Program-made: the position numbers and the translations under genes
Origin: Siphonodentalium dalli
Taxonomy: Eukaryota > Mollusca > Scaphopoda > Gadilida > Siphonodentaliidae
Assembly (NCBI GenBank): GCA_032622095.1
Contig: CP136068.1
Location: 2,395,314 to 2,459,313, forward strand
Direction: 5' to 3'
Length of the DNA: 64,000 nucleotides
Shown: positions 58,063 through 64,000 of the stretch, piece by piece
How the letters are laid out: each line of letters opens with the position of its first letter
Numbering within the stretch: the first letter of the stretch is position 1
Notes under the pieces: generated by a model
Seen by the model: the letters and a program-made list of their open reading frames with translations, nothing else
Databases searched by the model: none
What the model was told of the DNA's origin: nothing

Positions 58063-58702
58063 CATCGCTGGTGCAGCATTAAAACCATGTGCCAGTGTGT
58101 TATCTTATACATGTGAGAGTCCCATAGGGAGACTCGCATATATAAGAGAATGCACTGGCTTACAATATCAAGATAAATATGATTAGGCCAATCTACTCTC
58201 TTATATATGCAATGCTCCATATGGGAGCCTCGCATATATAAGAGAATGCACTGGCTTACAATATCAAGATAAATATGATTAGGCCAATCTACATGTACTC
58301 TCTTATATATGCAATGCTCCATATGGGAGACTCGCATATATAAGAGAATGCACTGGCTTACAATGTCAAGATAAATATTGTTACGCCAATCTACTCTCTT
58401 ATATATGCAATGCTCCATATGGGAGACTCGCATATATAAGAGAATGCACTGGCTTACAATGTCAAGATAAATATGATTAGGCCAATCTACTCTCTTATAT
58501 ATGCAATGCTCCATATGGGAGACTCGCATATATAAGAGAATTCACTTTCTTACAATATCAAGGTTAATATGATTAGGCCAATGTATTCTCTTATACATGT
58601 ATATGTGATGCTCCCTTTAGGAGACTCGCATATATAAGAGAATGCACTGACACAGGGTCTTTAATGCTGCACCAGCGCAGCTCCCGTCATAAAAGGGTTA
58701 AT
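58063..58702. repeat. MITE-D hairpin array, ~5 units of 95-101 bp
   Basis: Starts with a MITE-D internal part (CGCTGGTGCAGCATTAAAAC), then repeats of GAGAATGCACTGGCTTACAA, ATCAAGATAAATATGATTAG GCCAATCTAC, CTCTTATATATGCAATGCTC and ATATGGGAGACTCGCATATA (58140-58580). It ends with a normal MITE-D right terminus (CATAAAAGGGTTAA). The hairpin module multiplied between intact-looking ends. Confidence 0.87.
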
Positions 58703-58766
58703 ATGCAAATTCTCATTACTGTAGAAATATTTAAGTAATAAAAATAAATAATGAAAAAGAACAATA

Positions 58767-58889
58767 TACAGTAATGCTCGGGGAGAGCTTTCCAATGAAT
58801 GGCAACAAGCCATATTTCCGAGTAAATCCTGAAAAGTTACCCATAATTCTGCTGTGGTTAAGGAGTCGATTATTTAGGGCATTACTGTA
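58767..58889. mobile_element. MITE-M deletion derivative (123 bp)
   Basis: TACAGTAATGCTCGGG is followed directly by GAGAGCTTTCCAATGAATGG and the complete right half to GGCATTACTGTA. Both termini are kept, but the left arm is gone. Confidence 0.88.
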
Positions 58890-59060
58890 TTATCTAGCCA
58901 CTAATCAGGTCATTGGAGAAATTATATCCAGGTCATCAGAGAATGTAGGCAGGAGCCTCACACCCTCTAACAAAAACACTGGGCTAATGCTTTATAAACA
59001 GAAAGCCATCATGCCGTAATGGGTGCTAATATTTTATCTAGAGTGACCAGGGGTGCTGTA

Positions 59061-59147
59061 TAACAAGCCATATTTCCGAGTAAATCCTGAAAAGTTACCC
59101 ATAAATCTGCTGTGGTTAAGAAGTCAATTACTTAGAGCATTACTGTA
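59061..59147. mobile_element. MITE-M right-end fragment
   Basis: AACAAGCCATATTTCCGAGT to AGAGCATTACTGTA. Shares the GAGTAAATCC variant with 58767-58889. Confidence 0.82.
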
Positions 59148-59264
59148 TTATTTTCTCTCTTTGTGATAATGGTATCATGAAACGTACTATCGGTGAATGC
59201 TGTTTCTGCACCCAGCTGCCTACCTACAATTAGATTTATGTATGGTAACTCTCCAGATGAGCTA

Positions 59265-59396
59265 TTAGCCATAACAAACACCAGTCAGGCAGAAAATAGG
59301 CAGGTAATACCAGACAATCTGAATCAACTGTTAGCCATAACAAACACCAGTCAGGCAGAAAATAGGCAGGTAATACCAGACAATCTGAATCAACTG
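59265..59396. repeat. 66-bp tandem duplication
   Basis: TTAGCCATAACAAACACCAG, TCAGGCAGAAAATAGGCAGG and TAATACCAGACAATCTGAAT twice, identical. In-frame translation of 22 residues per unit is incidental. Confidence 0.95.
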
Positions 59397-59576
59397 TCTT
59401 TTTTTTTCATTTTGCGTTCTCTCTATTACCAGTTACCTGTGAAAAAGTTGCTGAATTAAGCAAAAAAATGCCGCTAACGTTGATTACATGAAATTATCCC
59501 GATGCCGTTGCCATGAAAGAAGATTTTAGAAAAACTTAGCTGCGTGAGTTGGTCACACTTATATCAAAGTGTCTGA

Positions 59577-59957
59577 AGATGCAAATAGTGTGTCTGTCAT
59601 TTTCAGAATGAGGTCCCCAGAGGGTGAATTTAGTGACCCATAGTGGGCTAGCATCACTAAATTCACCCTCTGGGGACCTCATTCTGCTTAGGCCTCATCT
59701 TCTGGGAAACATTGTTAATAGTTTTCCCTTCTAGGAAGTTTCTATATCCCTAATTTGCAGCAGATAGAATGCATAATCAAGGGGCCCAATGGGTGAACAT
59801 CACCAACTTCAACTGGGGAACTTCAATCTGATCCTAGATCTACCATAGCAGTTGAGGGCCCAAGCAGAATGAGGTCCCCAGAGGGTGAATTTAGTGATGC
59901 TAGCTCGCTATGTGGGATAGTGTTTACTAAATTCACCCTCTGGGGACCTCATTCTGG
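59577..59957. mobile_element. MITE-A, nearly full length
   Basis: GCAAATAGTGTGTCTGTCAT at the left. Two hairpins (59604-59693 and 59868-59955). The interior is in reverse orientation relative to 31860 (CATCTTCTGGGAA, GCATAATCAAGGGGCCCAA, AACTTCAATCTGATCC). The right terminus beyond the hairpin is lost. Confidence 0.85.
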
Positions 59958-60042
59958 ATGTAATTGTTCAGCTCATTTCCCTTTGTAGAGTGTTTTTGTT
60001 TCCGTCTAGTGGAGCAGCGAAATTTGAGTATTCTATCGTAGT

Positions 60043-60515
60043 CAGGCCTGTGTTTAGTGCAACTGTGATTTGCAGAATGAGGTCCCCAGATGGTGAATTT
60101 AGTGACGCTATCCCGCATAGCGGGCTAGCATCACTAAATTCACCCTCTGGGGACCTCATTCTGCTTTGGCTTCATCTTCTCTGGAAAGTTTCTTTATTAT
60201 CAAATTTCTATTGAAACTTCTTCACATACATGTAGATCCTATTTCTTTTTTAGTTTAGTTTCTCTATATCCCCAAATTGGCAGACGACACATTGCATAAT
60301 CAAGGTTCCTAGTGGGTGTACTAGTACATCACAATATTCACCATTTGGGAACTTCAATCTCTGAGTATCTCTCCCATAGCAGTTGAGGCCTAATCAGAAT
60401 GAGGTCCCCAGAGGGTGAATTTGGTGATTCTAACCCGCTATGCGGGATAGCGTCACTAAATTCACCCTCCGTGGACCTCCTTCTGCAAATGACAGGCACA
60501 CTAAACTCAGGCTTG
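60043..60515. mobile_element. MITE-A, full length (473 bp)
   Basis: CAGGCCTGTGTTTAGTGCAA at the left; AGGCACACTAAACTCAGGCT at the right. Hairpins at 60073-60163 and 60393-60486. Interior in reverse orientation (AAATTTCTATTGAAACTTCT, ACATTGCATAATCAAGGTTC, GGGAACTTCAATCT). Confidence 0.9.
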
Positions 60516-60516
60516 C

Positions 60517-60783
60517 ATAACCCTTTCATGTCGGGAGCTGTGCTGGTGCAGCATTAAAGACCCTGTGCCAGTGCATTCTCTTATATATGCGAGTCTCCCA
60601 TAGGGAGCCTTGCATATATACTGTAAGAGAATGCACTGGCTTACAGATCAAGGTAAATATTGTTAGCCCAATGTATTCTCTCATATATGCGAAGCTCCCT
60701 GTGAGAGACTCGCATATATAAGAGAATGCATTGGCACAGGGTTTTTGCACAATTTCAGGAAGCTCCAGTCATGGAATGGTTAA
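60517..60783. mobile_element. MITE-D (~267 bp), left TTAA mutated
   Basis: ATAACCCTTTCATGTCGGGA at the left; CCAGTCATGGAATGGTTAA at the right. Two Q-type hairpins (60567-60635 and 60670-60740). Confidence 0.87.
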
Positions 60784-61004
60784 GATCCTGTGCCAGTGCA
60801 TTCTCTTATATATGCAAGTCTCCCATAGGTAGCCTCACATATATAAGATAATCCGCTGGCTTACAAGGTCAAGGTAAATATTGTTAGGCCAAACCATTAT
60901 CTTCTATATGTGAGGCTCCTTATGGGAGACTCTCATATTTTAGAGAATGCATCGGCACAGAGTTTTAGTGAAATTTCAGGAAGCTTCAGTCGTGGAAGGG
61001 TTAA
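60780..61004. mobile_element. Second MITE-D in tandem, lacking the left terminus
   Basis: Directly after the first copy: TTAAGATCCTGTGCCAGTGC, two hairpins, then TTCAGGAAGCTTCAGTCGTG and GAAGGGTTAA. The two copies share the TTAA at 60780-60783. Confidence 0.83.
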
Positions 61005-61600
61005 TTATCATGAAAACCTATATGAATTTGTGACCCTAATTTGTTCTGACTTGCGCCCCCCCCCCCCCCCCCCCACAGAACAATAGAGACCTTTCGCAAA
61101 ATCACTATTACGATTACAGATAGGATATATTGTCCAAGTAAGGTGGACACCATCACAATTCACATGATGGTTAATTGGTGAGATGACATATGCCCCACTA
61201 TATTCAGATACTCATATATTTTAAGCCTACCACCCGAGCTGACCTGCCGACCCTAATTTGTTCTGACTTGTACCCCCAACCGAACATTTTATTTTCTTTT
61301 GCCTTAAGGGGAATTTTTGTGGTTCAAGGTTCTGTTATATAATGGGATTTTATTAATAGGTGAAAAATGTGGACTATTTTTATAGTTTGGGTGTGAGATA
61401 AAGTGCAGATTTAATCAGTAAACTATGCATACCTGAATAATTTATACCCCAGGGTAAATGTTATCAAATGACTTATAAAAACATAGGTCTCAAAATAGCG
61501 GAAATTGAAACGCTTGATATTTGTGTTTGAGAATTAAAAAAAAACCTAGTTACATGTATTTCCTGAGGTTTATTGTTTACGTGTTCTTAAAGGTGAGTCA
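61005..61600. other. Non-coding spacer with 19-C run
   Basis: Poly-C at 61056-61074. GACCCTAATTTGTTCTGACT TG occurs on the left of the run (61032-61053) and again at 61249-61270, a possible insertion footprint or duplication. No gene. Confidence 0.5.
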
Positions 61601-61790
61601 TGTGTGACCTGCCATATCAAATCCAGTCATAAGTCGGGATTTTTTTTACCCTGTGCCAATGCATTCTCTTATACCGGTATATGCGAGTCGACCATAGGTC
61701 GCCTCGCATATATAAGAGAATGCATTGGCCTAACAATTTTTTATCATTTTTTTAAAATAAATGTTTCTTACAATTTTTAGGACAACCTGT
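61601..61790. mobile_element. MITE-E, left part only
   Basis: TGTGTGACCTGCCATATCAA, AAGTCGGGATTTTTTTTACC, then core Q (61655-61732, with an ACCGGT insertion), then AAATGTTTCTTACAATTTTT AGGACA as in 14450-14475. The right half is absent. Confidence 0.83.
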
Positions 61791-62276
61791 TAAGAAATGA
61801 CGGGGCTATGGGGACTTAACACTTTCGTGTCTAATAAAATCATTAAAATACAAAATTCATTAAAACATCTACCTTGGAACTACCTGACTGATTAATCTGA
61901 CATACCTATATGGTGTTTTTGGGTCCATGGATAATTGTGCTTCAAACATGTCTAAATAGTTTTATAAAAAGGCGCTTGTGAGATTGGAAATTTCCAACAA
62001 TTGAGAAAGTTTGTGAGATGTCGGTTGTGAAATTCCAACCTAAGACTTGAGAGTCTGGAGCCCAGTCAGGAAGGGACATGAGCTGGAGGAGGGAGGGGGT
62101 GATCAGTAGTGTACAGTTGGTAATTTAAAAGTAGGTATTCACCGATCTACATACATGAAGCCTCTCTATCCACATATCATGTTTAGATCTACTTCTTTTA
62201 AAGTGATAATGAAAAGTTCTGACTGTTATGGTCTCCAGAGTCCCAGTCTTATCAGTCTTTGCAGTCTGGTGACTAT
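61791..62276. other. Non-coding spacer
   Basis: About 490 bp; no gene, repeat or element recognised. Confidence 0.45.
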
Positions 62277-62384
62277 GAGAGCTTTCTGATGAATGGCAAC
62301 AAGCCATATTTTCGACTAAATTCTGTAAAAAATTACCCATAATTCTGCTTTGGTTAAGGAGTCGATTATTTAGGGCATTACTGT
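62277..62384. mobile_element. MITE-M, right half only
   Basis: GAGAGCTTTCTGATGAATGG to GGGCATTACTGTATA. Confidence 0.85.
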
Positions 62385-62782
62385 ATATAAGATAATGCAA
62401 CGGCTTACAATGTCGAGGTAAATATTGTTACTAGTAGGCCAATGTACATGTATGCTCTTATACCGGTATATGTGAGGCTCCCGATGGGAGAATCACATAT
62501 ATAAGAGAATGCAATGGCTTACAATGTCGAGGTAAATATTGTTTGGCCAATGTACATGTATGCTCTTATACCGGTATATGTGAGGCTCCCGATGGGAGAA
62601 TCACATATATAAGAGAATGCATTGGCACAGGGTTTTCGCTAAATTTCAGGAAGCTCCAGTCATGGAAGAGGTAAACTACCCTTATGGAGCCCCTCACAGA
62701 TGTGAGCAGAAGACACTCAGCAATACAACCTACCACCTGTATGGGGCTCCATACAGGAAACTCCAGTCATGGAAGGGTTAAG
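62385..62782. mobile_element. MITE-D derivative with duplicated hairpin and a module P insertion
   Basis: TTACAATGTCGAGGTAAATA, TTGGCCAATGTACATGTATG and GGCTCCCGATGGGAGAATCA occur twice at 114-bp spacing. Then AGGAAGCTCCAGTCATGGAA GAGGTAAAC, a module P hairpin (62694-62754, GAGCAGAAGACACTC at 62704), then GAAACTCCAGTCATGGAAGG GTTAA. The MITE-D right end is thus present twice, on either side of module P. Confidence 0.78.
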
Positions 62783-62832
62783 ACCATGAATAATAGTGCA
62801 GGAAATTTCTAAATAATTATTCCAAGGTTAAA

Positions 62833-62935
62833 TGATTGTCAGTGTCGGAGGATGGACAACTTACAGTAATCGGTCCCTCTTTGTGATTGTCAGTGTCGGA
62901 GGATGGACAACTTACAGTAATCGGTTCCTCTTTGT
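62833..62935. repeat. 51-bp tandem duplication
   Basis: TGATTGTCAGTGTCGGAGGA TGGACAACTTACAGTAATCG occurs at 62833 and 62884. Confidence 0.95.
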
Positions 62936-63120
62936 TGTCCTTACTAAAGGTTATAATGATAAATGGTTTCAATGTGAGTCTTTGAGATGCCCCACATCAA
63001 ACCTATATAATATACATAACACATAAACTCATATATATCATCCTAGAGGGTATATGTCAGGGCATCATAACTCCTCTCTATGCTCAATGTCAAACACAAT
63101 CACTGAATAATTGATTCATT

Positions 63121-64000
63121 GAAACAACAAAGATCATGCCCATATGGAGCCCCTCACAGACATGAGCAGACTACACTCGGCAATACAAGCTGCCACCTGT
63201 ATGGGGCTCCCTATAGGAAACAACAAAGATCATGCCCTTTTGGAGCCCCTCACAGACATGAGCAGACGACACTCGACAATACAAGCTGCCACCTGTATGG
63301 GGCTCCCTACAGGAAACAACAAAGATCATGCCCATATGGAGCCCCTCACAGACATGAGCAGACGACACTCGGCAATACAAGCTGCCACCTGTATGGGGCT
63401 CCCTATAGGAAACAACAAAGATCATGCCCATATGGAGCCCCTCACAGACCTGAGCAGACTACACTCAGCAATACAAGCTGCCACCTGTATGGGGCTCCCT
63501 ACAGGAAACAACAAAGATCATGCCCATATGGAGCCCCTCACAGACATGAGCAGACTACACTCGGCAATACAAGCTGCCACCTGTATGGGGCTCCCTATAG
63601 GAAACAACAAAGATCATGCCCATATGGAGCCCCTCACAGACATGAGCAGACTACACTCGGCAATACAAGCTGCCACCTGTATGGGGCTCCCTATAGGAAA
63701 CAACAAAGATCATGCCCATATGGAGCCCCTCACAGACCTGAGCAGACTACACTCAGCAATACAAGCTGCCACCTGTATGGGGCTCCCTACAGGAAACAAC
63801 AAAGATCATGCCCATATGGAGCCCCTCACAGACATGAGCAGACTACACTCGGCAATACAAGCTGCCACCTGTATGGGGCTCCCTACAGGAAACAACAAAG
63901 ATCATGCCCATATGGAGCCCCTCACAGACATGAGCAGACTACACTCGGCAATACAAGCTGCCACCTGTATGGGGCTCCCTATAGGAAACAACAAAGATCA
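63121..64000. repeat. 96-bp satellite (Sat96) built on module P, 9.2 units, open to the right
   Basis: The unit is GAAACAACAAAGATCATGCC, ATATGGAGCCCCTCACAGAC, ATGAGCAGACTACACTCGGC, AATACAAGCTGCCACCTGTA, TGGGGCTCCCTATAG, at exact 96-bp steps (63121, 63217, 63313 ... 63985). GGAGCCCC and GGGGCTCC can pair, so each unit carries a hairpin. Variants are ACTACACTC or ACGACACTC and CTATAG or CTACAG. The 86-codon minus-strand frame exists because 96 is divisible by 3. The array continues past the window. Confidence 0.96.

Overview
This window looks like animal nuclear DNA, most likely from a marine invertebrate. I lean towards a mollusc, with low confidence. It has no operons, no dense coding and no convincing complete gene. 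What it has is satellite DNA, miniature inverted-repeat transposons (MITEs), one 5'-truncated CR1/L2-like LINE tail, tRNA-derived SINE remnants, many poly-G/poly-C runs, and a 100-base assembly gap. Motifs such as AAGGGCCATAACTC (near 17125) and frequent ACATGTAC fit lophotrochozoan repeats, but a database search is needed to name the organism. Tandem arrays cover roughly half of the window.

Layout. 1-12268: a 24-bp satellite (Sat24, about 510 units) with an inverted middle block (7167-10250), ending at the N gap 12269-12368. 12369-17970: a mosaic of nested MITEs, including a MITE-A carrying a 338-bp insert with a 13-bp target-site duplication and a hammerhead-ribozyme-like core, and a hAT-like element carrying a 1.4-kb TA-flanked element. 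17990-25222: an 84-bp satellite (Sat84, about 81 units) interrupted by the LINE tail. 25280-36009: MITEs, minisatellites, a SINE with an internal 33-bp array, and foldback elements. 36010-44805: a 101-bp satellite (Sat101, about 87 near-identical units) that arose inside a larger, older tandem unit. 45046-64000: further MITEs, arrays of 55, 140, about 110 and 96 bp, and a degenerate low-copy repeat domain (51890-54700).

Family names used here (mine, defined from the sequence). MITE-A: hairpin CAGAATGAGGTCCCCAGAGG, about 460 bp when full length, with a hairpin at each end. MITE-B, -C and -D: TTAA-flanked elements starting CCCTTTACCC, CCCTTTGAGTGCC and CCCTTTCATGATGG. MITE-E: TA-flanked, starting TATGTGACCTGCC. 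MITE-M: TA-flanked, starting CAGTAATGCCC. Core Q: a palindromic hairpin beginning GCCAATGCATTCTC and reading back as GAGAATGCATTGGC (or close variants), shared by B, C, D and E. Module P: a hairpin of about 65 bp containing GAGCAGACGACACTC between GGAGCCCC and GGGGCTCC.

How the parts work together: there is no gene network to describe. The recurring theme is that mobile elements seed satellites. The 140-bp array comes from one end of MITE-D, the 96-bp array from module P, the 33-bp and 110-bp arrays from inside a tRNA-derived SINE, and the 34-bp array sits in and beside a MITE-M. Several insertions can be polarised because unoccupied paralogous sites are also in the window, which shows TTAA target use by MITE-B directly. 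Long open frames in the satellites follow from unit lengths divisible by three and are not genes.
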